A stretch of 64,000 nt of DNA from Bedellia somnulentella (Eukaryota; Arthropoda; Insecta; Lepidoptera; Bedelliidae): NCBI GenBank assembly GCA_963576735.1, contig OY755170.1, forward strand, positions 25,218,875-25,282,874, in the 5' to 3' direction. The position numbers were made by a program, and so were the translations under genes. How positions within the stretch are numbered: the first letter of the stretch is position 1; the number at the start of each line of letters is the position of its first letter. Below are positions 24,347-34,575 of this stretch, piece after piece. The notes below the pieces were generated by a model. It ran no database searches. It was not told where the DNA came from and saw nothing but the letters and a program-made list of their open reading frames with translations.

Positions 24347-25565
24347 CGAGGGGCATGCCAAAAGAAACTAGATACTCAAAAATTATAAAACTTATTCTTT
24401 ATTACAAGTATTGATCTTTTCAAAGTATTCACCCTGAGCACGTATACACTTTTCCATACGTCTGAACCAATTGGAAAATACCTGTGACCACTCTTCTTTA
24501 GATACCTCAGACATCTCGAAATCATAGGCAACCAGTGCATCTTCTTTGCTTTCAAACCTCTTCTCCTTTAGTTTTTCTTTGATTTTAGGAAACAAGTAAA
24601 AATCACAAGGCGCTGGGTCAGGGGAATATGGCGGGTGAGGGAGAATTGACACATTTTTCGAGTTGAAAACGTCTAGTGTTCTGGCAGACGTGTGCGGGGC
24701 GCCGCATTGACGTGGTGCCAGAGAAGGTACCGGATTCCTGACTTCGGTCGCTTGTCACACCAAGCTGATATTACTGTTGGAGCACAAACTGTCACATACC
24801 ATTCGGAGTTCACCGTTCTTTCATTCTCTAGCACAACGAACTACGAACTAAAAAAACGAGGCGACCATTTGTGTCTGTGTGCTTCGTGCACGGCGACATT
24901 TCGTTGGAGTTGGCTCGTCTTCAGAGCACCATACAGTCGACTGTCGCTTTTATTCGGGATCATAGTTATATAGCCATGTTTCGTCACCAGTCAGTATATC
25001 ATATACGTTTTTTTCTCGCCTCCGTTGAATTTATCTAGCATGAATATCCACCCGAGAAAGGTGGTCGTGAATTATGGTTTGCATTGCTGCTGATCCAATT
25101 CCTAGTTCTCGCTCTAGCTCTACATATGTAATTCGTCGGTTTTCGCGAATAAGTTTTTTGACTGCACGAACGTTTTCTTGCGTGACCGCGGTTGGCGGCC
25201 GTCCTGTCTACGCTTCATCTTCGAGACATCCCCATTCCCTTTTAAAATCAGCAAACCAATTGAATACTGTTTCTCGGGAACAAGCAGACTCACCAAAAGT
25301 AGAAGCCAAAAGTTCAAAAAATTCTTGAGGCTTTAAACCTTTTCTAAAGTCATAATAAATCATAGCGCGAAAATCACGTCGACTGAGCTCCATTGTTACA
25401 AGTGAATTCCCGCCAGATTCTCGGAAAAATGATGCTCATTCAAATAAAATAAGTGTGTTCTTTATTCAAATATGTCAATAAAAACCAGCCTATAAGATGG
25501 TGTATAGCTTGCCAGTGTCAATGAAATGAGAAAAGAGTATCTAACTTCTATTTGCATGCCGCTCG
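24347..25565 (-). mobile_element. Dead mariner, copy 1
   Basis: TA duplications at 24345-24346 and 25566-25567. Imperfect terminal repeats begin cgaggggcatgcca on the left and its near-complement on the right. On the minus strand the 5' part of a transposase (MELSRRDFRAMIYYDF, 25393 downward) and its 3' part (PPYSPDPAPCDFYLF, 24652-24392) are in different frames with stops and deletions between. Same family as the copy at 27478, different from the intact one at 58523. Confidence 0.92.
24392..25393 (-). pseudogene. Mariner transposase pseudogene, copy 1
   Basis: Two recognisable blocks remain: residues equivalent to 1-61 (25393-25208) and the last 86 (24652-24392), which keep the third catalytic Asp in APCDFYLF and the C-terminal IRAQGEYF. 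The middle is broken by frameshifts and deletions, and the first block stops early. Confidence 0.88.
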
Positions 25566-25734
25566 TAACTGTGTATTTTTCCCTGTGGAGGTCGTAAGAG
25601 TCGACTTAGGGTATTGGGCGAAGTGGCTTGAGACCCATGACTATTACTTCTGTATGTTTTAATATTATCCTTAACCTTCAGCTAGCTAGCTGAATAATTT
25701 CTTACTTCAATTTAAGATAGGGATGTATGTATGA

Positions 25735-25990
25735 AATAGACATAGCTAAGTGTTATTTAAGTTAGAGCCTATGTGCATGGTAATATTAGTAGGCGAAGAC
25801 CTCGGAGGACACATTTTGACCAAATAGCGAGTATGCTCAAAGAGACAGGTCCGAAGTATAAAGAATAAAATAACATGTATGAAAGATGATGGATGTAAAC
25901 GAAGCTAGAGAGGTTTGTCAGGATCGTTCAAAGTGGCGATCGATAGTCTCTGCCTTCTCCAATGTGAACTAATGGCGTGAATATTTGTGT
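25735..25990 (+). repeat. RTE-like LINE 3' end, longer
   Basis: Matches about 250 bases of the longer copy, through 'gaggtttgtcaggatcgt' to 'ctaatggcgtgaatatttg', with small deletions. Between it and the mariner copy 1, near 25580-25660, is a SINE-1 scrap. Confidence 0.8.
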
Positions 25991-27149
25991 CTATATAACC
26001 AGGTATAGTTTTGATAACATTTGATCTACAGTATCAGAAATCAACTTTAAATTTTCGGTTGGTCTTTCAATAAAAGAAAGCATTTACCTTTTACCATTTT
26101 ATAGGCTTTCGTTTCAGAAAATTTAGACCAAACAAAATTTCAAACACTAGGGAGTTAAGTGAGGAAAAGATCGTCAAACGTCGATACGAATACGATTACG
26201 AAAGTAACAATCATGAAAGTGGGTGGTTCAAATTTTCATGAAGTGAATTGTACGATAGTTTAACGCTTTTCTGAGCCGACTTTATACGGACCAAAATAGA
26301 AAGTGAATGACCGTAAATACCTGAGTGTTGCCTCAAAATCTACGCAAATTATTTGTACGATAGGCGATATAGTGAAATGCTTTTGTCTAGGCGTAGGAAA
26401 GTAAAAAATATTACTAAGCTAATTTTGTTACTTTATCAAAATGTGTGGGTCATATTTCTTTTAGTTTAGGTAATATTGTTTCATAACACCCAATACTAAC
26501 TCTGTTTATAGGTTACTGTACGAAGTAGTGGATCGTCATAGCTAAGAGGGCATCGATCGAACGTATGATCAAATTCTGAATCTTTCTTAAGTCAAATGTG
26601 GTAAATTTGTCACGGTTGCTAACTGTGAAAATAAAACATCGTGAGGATACCAACAAAGTTGAGTGAGGTGTACTTATGTGCATGTGACAGCATGTATGCA
26701 CAAAGCGGGCATATCTCCTATCAAACTGTATGATTCGTTTAAGCAAAACGTAAGCAAAAAAGACTTGCAATAACATTGAGATTTTTTCATTTTCTCACAT
26801 TCAATAACATACCCAAACATTTACAAAGGCAGTTTTGCAAGGCGATTTTTCGCCGTCCCGTATGGTTCTTAACCATTGTGTGAATGTGATCAAGCTCGGT
26901 CAAGCGGTCCAGGAGGAGTAGAATGACAAACGAAATGCAAAAAAAGAGATAAATGGAGCTTCGTTCAAATTATGTGAATGCCTTGTTTATGTTATCAGAA
27001 TGCAGTTAGATATGAGTAAAGTGGCTTAAAATATAGATTGAGTTGTATGGAGGGTATGGTTGGCGGAGACAGCCACGAATAAAAACCTTATAAAACACGA
27101 ATGCCTCATAAAAGAAATGATAACATTTGTGTAAAAAATGCAGAGGGAA
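25991..27149. other. No recognised feature
   Basis: AT-rich with only short chance frames. There are no repeats that I can match to others in the window. Confidence 0.45.
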
Positions 27150-27240
27150 GCGAGTAAGGTTTGCCATGGTCTCACGATTGGCGATTGATAGTCTCTGTCT
27201 ACCCCAGAGAGAGAGTTAAGGTTGTGGGAATGAGTAAGAT
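27150..27240 (+). repeat. Degraded LINE 3' end
   Basis: 'gcgagtaaggtttgccat' and 'gatagtctctgtctacccca' match the RTE-like LINE end. Confidence 0.55.
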
Positions 27241-27255
27241 ATAAATATTAAAGGT

Positions 27256-27476
27256 TATTACTAGTAAATTAAGGAAAGAAAAGTTTCGACACCGGCGGGA
27301 ATCGAACCCACGACCTTAAAAAGTGTAAGAGAAACAAAGGAAAGAAGAATTTCGCACTAGTAGCCACTTGACACTGTAACTCAACTGGCAGAGCGATAGG
27401 GGCGTATACCCGGAGGTCGTGGGTTCGATGCCCGCCAGTGCTGTCGAAGTTTTTCTTTCCTTTATTTATTAGTAAT
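27256..27476. repeat. Inverted pair of tRNA-derived SINEs
   Basis: Arms 27256-27317 and 27412-27476 are near complements. The right arm region has an A box (ACTCAACTGGCAGAGCG, 27377 on) and a B box (GGTTCGATGCCC, 27421 on); the left arm shows the complement of a B box (GGGAATCGAACCC). Together they could fold back on themselves. Confidence 0.8.
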
Positions 27477-27477
27477 A

Positions 27478-28730
27478 CGAGGGGCATGCCAAAAGAAACT
27501 AGATACCCAAAAATTATGAAATTTTTTCTTTATTACAAGTATCGATCTTTTCAAAGTATTCACCCTAAGCACGTATACACTTTTCCATGCGTCTGAACCA
27601 ATAGGAAAATACCTGTGACCACTCTTCTTTAGATACCTCAGAAATCTCGAAATTATAGGCAACCAGCGAATCTTCTTTGCTTCCTCTTCCCTTTTAATTT
27701 TCTTAGATTTTTGGAAACAAGTAAAAATCACAAGGCGCTAGGTCAGGGGAATATGGCGGGTGAGGGAGAATTGACACATTTTTCGAGTTGAAAACGTCTA
27801 GTGTTCTGGCAGACGTGTGCGGCGCCGCATTGTCGTGGTGCCAGAGAAGGTGCCGGATACCTGAATTCGGTCGCTTGTCACACCAAGCTGATATTACTGT
27901 TGGAGCACAAACTGTCACATACCATTCGGAGTTCACCGTTCTTTCATTCTCTAGCACAACAGTAGCAATATGACCCGTGTTGCAGAAAAACGAGGCGACC
28001 ATTTGTTTCTGTGTCCTTCGTGCACGACGACATTTCGTTGGAGTTGGCTCGTCTTCAAAGCACCATACAGTCGACTGTCACTTTGATTCGGGATCATAGT
28101 TATATAGCCATGTTTCGTCACCAGTCAGTATATCTAATACGTTTTTTTTCTCGACTCCGTTGAATTTTAAGTTTGTGCGGCACCCATCTCGCACAACGTT
28201 TACGGAGAGAAAGGTGGTCGTGAATTATGGTTTGCATTGCTGCTGATCCAATTCCTAGTTCTTGCTCTAGCTCTACATATGTAATTCGTCGGTTTTCGCG
28301 ATTAAGTTTTTCGACTGCAAGGACGTTTTCTTGCGTGACCGCGGTTGGCGGTCGTCCTGTCTTCGCTTCATCTTCGAGACATCCCCATCCTCTTTTAAAT
28401 TCAGCAAACCAATCGAATACGGTTGCTCGGGAATAAGCAGACTCACCAAAAGTAGAAGCCAAAAGTTCAAAACATTCTTGAGGCTTTAAACCTTTTTTAA
28501 AGTCATAATAAATCATAGCGCGAAAATCACGTCGACTGAGCTCCATTGCTGCAAGTGAATTCCCGCCAGATTGTCGGAAAAATGATGCTCATTCAATTAA
28601 AAAATAAATAAAAGAAGTGTGTTCTATATTCAAATATGTCAATAAAAAACCAGCCTATTAGATGGTGTATAGCTTGCCAGTGTCAATTAAATGAGAAAAG
28701 AGTATCTAACTTCTTTTGGCATGCCCGTCG
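27478..28730 (-). mobile_element. Dead mariner, copy 2
   Basis: TA duplications at 27476-27477 and 28731-28732. Terminal repeats of about 28 bases are nearly complementary (cgaggggcatgccaaaagaa against its partner with a few changes). It inserted at the outer end of the inverted tRNA-derived repeat pair at 27256-27476. Length 1253. Confidence 0.93.
27703..28546 (-). pseudogene. Mariner transposase pseudogene, copy 2
   Basis: N-terminal 142 residues are open from 28546 to 28118, with the DNA-binding part and a WVPHKL motif. They then lose frame where about 35 residues before the first catalytic Asp are deleted; the TGDETW block (near 28110-28125) lies in another frame. A second open block, 28002-27703, keeps HHDNAAPH and LAPCDFYLF. 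Not functional. Confidence 0.9.
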
Positions 28731-28813
28731 TAATCCCCACATGAGGTTCTCATGAACAAAACATTCTATTTATATAAATAGGGTGTTACTAAAGTGATTA
28801 TAGTTGTAGTTAT

Positions 28814-29065
28814 ACATACATATACTCACGGCTATTAATCCCTTAACGGGGTAGCCAGAGCTTTGGAATGAGAAATACCTCAGCCACTTTTGGAAGTTGA
28901 TTGGGGAAAAGATGGTAATAATAAATGTTTTTGGTGACGGGTCTCCAACCACATCGCCCAAAAATCACTTAAAAAGCCCCTATACCCTTAGTCGCCTCTT
29001 ACGATCACTCACGGGTAGAAATGGGGTAGTGTTATTCTAAGCCGTCACTACACGGCATCTTGTAC
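28814..29065 (-). repeat. SINE-1 full copy with target duplication
   Basis: Bounded by TTGTAGTTAT at 28804-28813 and 29066-29075. Confidence 0.9.
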
Positions 29066-29431
29066 TTGTAGTTATCATTTACTTAAATTGACTGAATAAA
29101 CTGAATAGTTATAATATTGACATTAGTTATTTTGTTACATTTAAAAAGGTTTAAGCCAATTTAAATCGCTCTCATGTAGGATCAAAACCCACTCTATATA
29201 AAGAATATAAAGCGCTTAATAAATGAGGAAAAAGCAAAGTACTCGTCACAAACAAAAAAGGTTAATTTAGTTAATTGGAAACCGCCTACGTTTTATGTAG
29301 TGTTTTTTCCATATTGTAAGAAAATATCAAAATTGCCACGTGACCCAACCTCTAAAGGGTAACCCACGTTACACTTCACCGCTAAGAAACATTGTAGAAT
29401 CATATACATATTTTCGCTCATAATATCAATG

Positions 29432-29503
29432 TGTCTGTGGACGAGTGGACGAAGCCGCAGCCTTAACTCTCATAGGGCGTGCGTTCAAGCCTGACAGGCG
29501 GCC
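29432..29503 (+). repeat. tRNA-like sequence
   Basis: An A-box-like TGGACGAGTGG and a B-box-like GTTCAAGCC lie at tRNA-like spacing, followed by a T run. The T-stem pairs poorly, so it is not a working tRNA; it is a SINE head or tRNA relic in the leader of the retrotransposon. Confidence 0.35.
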
Positions 29504-29722
29504 TTTTTTATGATACATTTTTATTATTAATTTTTTAAATTCCCGGTGACCGGTGAATAAAAATTGGTGTTAAATTTCCAGTGACTTACCAAAGTACCTA
29601 AACTTCGAAGCACATACCAAGAATACCAAGACCAGCACCTTTGTAAATAAAATGCATGCAGCTTCGTTGCTTAAAATAAATATATGTATCACAAACTTTA
29701 CTTAGATTGATATATTGCTAAA

Positions 29723-29878
29723 ATGGAAGTTGTTGCCGCTTTCACCCAACAGATGGTGCTGCAACAAAACAGCGAAAGACATAACTTTTTATTACTCTCA
29801 CAAAACTACGACGATGACGAATGGACACGAGTTGATGCCAGTATTAATGAAGAGATGGCGCTAAATCAAAGCTGCTGA
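29723..29878 (+). CDS. Small ORF in retrotransposon leader
   Basis: Fifty-one codons from ATG to TGA: starts MEVVAAFTQQMVLQQ, contains an acidic YDDDEW, ends MALNQSC. It lies 440 bases upstream of the large ORF within the proposed element. No family is recognised. It may be a chance frame. Confidence 0.25.
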   Translation: MEVVAAFTQQMVLQQNSERHNFLLLSQNYDDDEWTRVDASINEEMALNQSC

Positions 29879-30320
29879 AACTTTATCACGTGACTCACGC
29901 CTGTCGTCAAACAACTTATTTTTCTTTTTCCTTTATTTTTTTCTGTCAATTTGAACTAATTTAATTATTTGTTATTGTTATTTTAATTATTTGTAGTTTC
30001 TTGTTTTATTATGCGGTGATGTTGATTTTGGAGATAAATAGCGCTACTAATAAACAAACAGCTCTAGTGGTGGGTGCCTGCTTTGCCTCCCTTACATTTT
30101 TGCTATTTTGCTGATTACTGTAACATTTGAATTTCATCTAATTCACTTTGCATTAATTTATGATTTAAATTTAGCGAATAATTTAACAAAATAATTTAAT
30201 GTATAACTTATTTGTTTTTAATGTGTTTAATTAGTTACTTTAGTTTAATTGCATGTATATCGCGATTGATAGGTATTTATAGTTAAGTGTTTTAATTTGT
30301 TGTATAATTTTCTATTTACA

Positions 30321-33224
30321 ATGGCCCAAACAGATGTGGCTGACCTTGCCTGCTCCCACTGTCCTTCAAGTTGCCTAAAACGCTTTAATAAACACGGCCT
30401 CGCTATACATTACGGGCGCATGCACAAACCAAAAGCTCCAATTCCGTTAGCTCCCACTGCCTCGCCACAGTCATCACCACCAATCGCAGCTTCAGGGCAG
30501 ACGCTGGCACCTGCAGACCTCACCACGGCCACTACCGCTCCACCACCGGCGGCTCTAGAGCAGTTGGAGACTCTTGGAGACCGCAGAGCTCACGTACGTG
30601 TTCTTAAACACATTCCTAAGGGCGCTCGCAATCTAGCCGCAGGGAAACTTGCTAGCCTCATCAATAGGTGCTTGGTAAGCAATTCAATTGAGGACTGGTG
30701 GGATTTCCTTTCCTTTAGTTTCACCTCGCTCCGGGTACCTAGGGACAGAGACGGAACTGCATCTCTCACTAGCAGAGTTAAGCGGAACATAGGCTGTAGG
30801 GATAGTGTTGCTGACATACCAGACAGGGGCTCACGGAATCCCACTTCAGTCCATAAGCTGATTGAGGGAAAAGTGTACGACGGGGATCTAAGAGGAGCGG
30901 TAAGACTACTCTCCTCCGATTGTACCCTGGCACCCTCTGATAATCACACTCTCGAAAGACTGCGTGAGAGGCATCCAGCCCCACTACGCTCTGTACCTAG
31001 CTTGCCCTTCCCCTCAGACTTTGCGCAGCCATTATTAGTTACCAGCTCTGAGGTAGCTGCTGCTGTTGGGTCTTTCCATTCCAGCTCAGCCGCCGGGCTG
31101 GATGGCTTGCGACCACTGCATCTCAAGGAGCTTATTGCTACAACAGCTGGTGACAATGGGCCGCGGCTGCTGGAAGCTCTCACAAAGCTTAGCAATTTTC
31201 TCCTGAGAGGCGAATTAAATGCCGCGGTGTGCCCCTACCTCTACGGTGGTTCGCTCTACGCCCTTTTGAAAAAGGATGGTGGCATAAGACCAATCGCAGT
31301 AGGTAGTGTTATTCGCCGTCTTGTAGCCAAATTGGGTTGCCAGTCGGTTCGTAATCAGATGGCACCTATTTTACGTCCGCATCAGTTGCGCTTTGGAACC
31401 CCTCTTGGCTGCGAGGCGGCCATTCACGCTACCAGACTATTCGCGATGTCACCTGCGCGCACCGGTGATGTGATCCTTAAAATTGACATTAAAAATGCAT
31501 TCAATAGTATTGAGAGGGACGTGATGCTGGCCGAGGCTAGGGTTAGAGTGCCTACTCTTAGCCCGTTTCTCGAGCAGTGTTACGTCGCTCCCAGTCACCT
31601 ATTTTTTGATGGCAATAGAATCGCATCGCGGGTTGGCGCTCAACAGGGGGATCCACTTGGCCCTCTTCTCTTCAGCCTGGCAATCAATGACATTATAAAT
31701 TCATTGGGCGCGCCGCTCAACGTATGGTATCTTGATGACGGTACTCTGGGTGGTGCGCCTGACGTAGTTCTTAGGGATTTGGAGTTATTGATTCCCAGGC
31801 TGGAGGATCTGGGCCTGGTGGTAAATGGTAGTAAGTGCGAACTTTTTCCCTGTAATGACACCGCATCAGAATGCGTACAGGGCTTTCGTCGGGTCTTCCC
31901 AGACATTAAAATCATCGATCGAGGGTCGTTCGAACTACTTGGAGCCCCTATTTTCGGGGACGCAGTTCCGGTCGCGATTCAAAATAAGGTAAAAATCCTC
32001 AAAAAGGCTGGCCAGCACTTGGATCATTTGTCCAGTCATGTCGCGTTTACCCTCTTTCGAAGTTGCCTAAGTATTCCAAAGTTAATGTTCATGTTGAGGA
32101 CATCTCCAATGTGGCTTTATCCTGACTCTGTTGCTGAAGTAGATGAATACATTAGGGTGGCATTGGAGCGGATCCTCAACGTGAGCATGGATGAGACACA
32201 ATGGCTGCAAGCATCGCTGCCAATTCGTCACGGGGGGTTGGGTGTAAGGCGGGTACACGACACAAACTTACCAGCTTTTTTGGCTTCCTCGCATGGGGTG
32301 GTTGAACTCGTCGCTAACATTCTTTGTTTACAGGGCGACGAGCTCAACATCCCATTTGTTGGGGAGGCCAAGGAAGCTTGGTCGTCAGTATGTCCCGCAG
32401 TAGACCACCCTGAAAAACCCCACATACAAAGGCAGTGGGACGATCCGTGTTGCGAAAAGAGGGTATCGGACATGCTACAGATAGCTACTGGGCCAGATGT
32501 TGCTCGCATAAAAGCTGCAGGCCTACCTGAATCTGGTGCTTGGTTGAAAGCTCTACCTTCACCCGGATTGGGCACCGCCCTGGACGATGAGTCTTTAAGG
32601 GTGGCAGTGGCATTGCGGCTCGGAGGCAACGTGTGCGGTGCACACCGATGCAGGTGCGGGGCAGCAGTTGATGTTCGTGGGCACCACGGGTTAAGCTGCG
32701 CTAAGTCAGCTGGTCGGTTTCCACGTCATCACATGCTGAATGATGTGCTCCGCCGTGCACTTGTTTCCGCCGGGGTGCCGTGTGTGCTGGAGCCTCCCGG
32801 ATTGCTGAGGACAGATGGTAAACGTCCGGATGGACTCACTCTCATTCCGTGGGAGAAGGGACGATGCCTCGTGTGGGACGCCACCTGCGTCAGTACATAC
32901 GCAGCATCCCACCTACCCAGAGCCACGAGAGCCCCACGTGCCGCGGCGGAGTGGGCAGCTGCTCAGAAGCACGCGAAGTACCTGGCTCTGAAGGACACGT
33001 ACTTGTTCGTGCCGTTTGCGGTCGAGGTGAGCGGCGCGTGGTGCGATGAGGCGTGGGAGCTTGTCCGGAGCATTGGACGGCGCTTGAGGGACGTTGGATC
33101 AGATCCACGCTCCGTGTCTTATCTGGTTCAAAGAATATCGTTGGCCATACAACGTGGCAATGCTGCAAGCGTGCTAGGCACTTTTACACCAGATATGACA
33201 CGGGGCGCGTATTGTGACTTGTAA
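30321..33224 (+). CDS. Non-LTR retrotransposon protein with RT and endonuclease
   Basis: A single 967-codon frame from ATG 30321 (acaATGG context; eight upstream codons are open too). Order: a C2H2-type finger (C11, C14, H30, H35), a Pro/Ala-rich linker, then a reverse transcriptase with motif A LKIDIKNAFNSIERD (D389), motif B GAQQGDPLGPLLFS and motif C WYLDDG (D472, D473). Next come a C-x-C-x8-H-x4-C knuckle (C777, C779, H788, C793) and a restriction-like endonuclease with RPDG (D837) and VWDAT (D853). This architecture is that of R2-type elements, which nick DNA and prime reverse transcription at the nick; YLDD replaces the common YADD. No stop or frameshift is visible, so the copy is young or under constraint. 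It has much higher GC than the flanks. The clade is not settled; it also resembles a family of intronless RT genes widespread in invertebrates. Confidence 0.9.
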   Translation: MAQTDVADLACSHCPSSCLKRFNKHGLAIHYGRMHKPKAPIPLAPTASPQSSPPIAASGQTLAPADLTTATTAPPPAALEQLETLGDRRAHVRVLKHIPKGARNLAAGKLASLINRCLVSNSIEDWWDFLSFSFTSLRVPRDRDGTASLTSRVKRNIGCRDSVADIPDRGSRNPTSVHKLIEGKVYDGDLRGAVRLLSSDCTLAPSDNHTLERLRERHPAPLRSVPSLPFPSDFAQPLLVTSSEVAAAVGSFHSSSAAGLDGLRPLHLKELIATTAGDNGPRLLEALTKLSNFLLRGELNAAVCPYLYGGSLYALLKKDGGIRPIAVGSVIRRLVAKLGCQSVRNQMAPILRPHQLRFGTPLGCEAAIHATRLFAMSPARTGDVILKIDIKNAFNSIERDVMLAEARVRVPTLSPFLEQCYVAPSHLFFDGNRIASRVGAQQGDPLGPLLFSLAINDIINSLGAPLNVWYLDDGTLGGAPDVVLRDLELLIPRLEDLGLVVNGSKCELFPCNDTASECVQGFRRVFPDIKIIDRGSFELLGAPIFGDAVPVAIQNKVKILKKAGQHLDHLSSHVAFTLFRSCLSIPKLMFMLRTSPMWLYPDSVAEVDEYIRVALERILNVSMDETQWLQASLPIRHGGLGVRRVHDTNLPAFLASSHGVVELVANILCLQGDELNIPFVGEAKEAWSSVCPAVDHPEKPHIQRQWDDPCCEKRVSDMLQIATGPDVARIKAAGLPESGAWLKALPSPGLGTALDDESLRVAVALRLGGNVCGAHRCRCGAAVDVRGHHGLSCAKSAGRFPRHHMLNDVLRRALVSAGVPCVLEPPGLLRTDGKRPDGLTLIPWEKGRCLVWDATCVSTYAASHLPRATRAPRAAAEWAAAQKHAKYLALKDTYLFVPFAVEVSGAWCDEAWELVRSIGRRLRDVGSDPRSVSYLVQRISLAIQRGNAASVLGTFTPDMTRGAYCDL

Positions 33225-33606
33225 ATATTAGTAAGTAAGTTGTAAATTGCATATGTAAATTTATATAAGAAAATAAATTAAGTTAATTATACATAAAATA
33301 ATTACAAACGGAGTGAAATAGTTAGCTTAGTGTTTTAATACCCTAGTCCAACCATTTGGTGCACACGTCTTAAGGATATATGCATTGTTTTGAATAAGCA
33401 GTGGTTTAATTTGTTTGTATACTATACGTTTCATGATATCTAATGTCGTAAGCCGCGAGCCCAATTCGTTTCTGAACACGCATTCTAGTTTATATTCCCT
33501 AGTGACGGTTTCAGATACAAACGTTTAAGTTTAATATATGATCTTACTTAAATATAATCAATGTGGAATTTAAGTAGTGGATGAATGTTTTTAATTCATT
33601 AAAATT

Positions 33607-33818
33607 GCCGTGTAGAGGCGGCTTACAATGTCACTACCCCTTTCTACCCACGAGTGTAGGTGGTTTTTAGGCGATGCGGTAGGAGACCCATCACCAACGA
33701 TACTTTGTTTCTACCATTTCCCCCCTTCCACTTCCAAATGTGGCTGAAGAGTTTCTACTCTAAAGCTCTGGCTATTCCTTTTGTGGATTTATGGCCGTGA
33801 GCATATTTATGTATGTAA
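33607..33818 (+). repeat. SINE-1 copy inside retrotransposon 3' region
   Basis: Plus-strand copy, somewhat diverged and internally shortened, ending at TATGTATG. Absent from the deleted partner copy downstream. Confidence 0.88.
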
Positions 33819-34235
33819 AGAGTAGACTAACAATCCGCCCCGGGTACGTTTTGGCTATAAGCGAATAAAATATATTTAATATAGCATATTAACTATAATT
33901 AAATCGTTAACTTATGCTATCGTCAGAAAAGAGTCGTGCTTTATTTTTCTTTTTGTAATATCATTACGTCAAGATCAATATATAACTGTTTACTTAAGAT
34001 AAAATACATTTAGACTTCCCCACCAATGAACTGTCGAATATTGAAAGATTTATTTAAATCCTATCGTATCTCCTGACGACTATTTCTGCTTGATATGACA
34101 TCCAAGAGAGTTCAAATTTATGTTAGGCTGACTTCTAGATCAAAATAACATAAGTCTATTTTGGTGTAGTGAAAAGATATCAGCATGAAGAAACAATAAA
34201 AAAATATGTTATTGTAATAAATCCTCAAGGGAGGA

Positions 34236-34575
34236 TTGCCACGTGACCCAACCCCTAAAGGGTAGGTACTAGTGTAAGATCCTGTTCAATACCATATAGA
34301 CCATTTAGTTACATGTTATATACATAAAATAATTACAAACGGAGTGAAATAGTTAGCTTAGTGTTTTAATACCCTAGTCCAAACATTTAGTGCACACGTC
34401 TTAAGGATATGTGCATTGTTTTGAATAAGCAGTGGTTTAATTTGTTTGTATACTATACGTTTCATGATATCTTATGTCGTAAGCCGCGAGCCCAATTCGT
34501 TTCTGAACACGCATTCTAGGAAAAGATATCAGCATGAAGAAACAATAAAAAAATATGTTATTGTAATAAATCCTC
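34236..34575 (+). mobile_element. Internally deleted partner copy
   Basis: Begins with the motif of 29333-29362 (one difference in 30), then carries 34319-34519, a 201-base copy of 33288-33488 without gaps and with about five substitutions. That is fused directly to 34520-34575, a copy of 34171-34226. Compared with the upstream unit, 682 bases (33489-34170), including its SINE, are missing. The two units lie head to tail. Confidence 0.5.

Larger units (their letters stand above)
29333..34235 (+). mobile_element. Proposed full retrotransposon copy
   Basis: Proposed limits: a 30-base motif at 29333-29362 (opening ttgccacgtgacccaac) and the end of a 56-base block at 34171-34226. The same motif and block bound a shorter downstream copy. 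The unit would hold a roughly 1-kb leader, the 967-codon ORF and a roughly 1-kb 3' region into which a SINE-1 (33607-33818) has inserted. The ends are inferred from repetition only. Confidence 0.4.

Noticed and set aside
27370..27450. A working tRNA gene
   Set aside because: The arms are part of an inverted SINE pair and no acceptor stem closes.
30590..33168. Several frames on both strands within the retrotransposon ORF
   Set aside because: Overlapped by the single long frame that carries all RT and endonuclease motifs.
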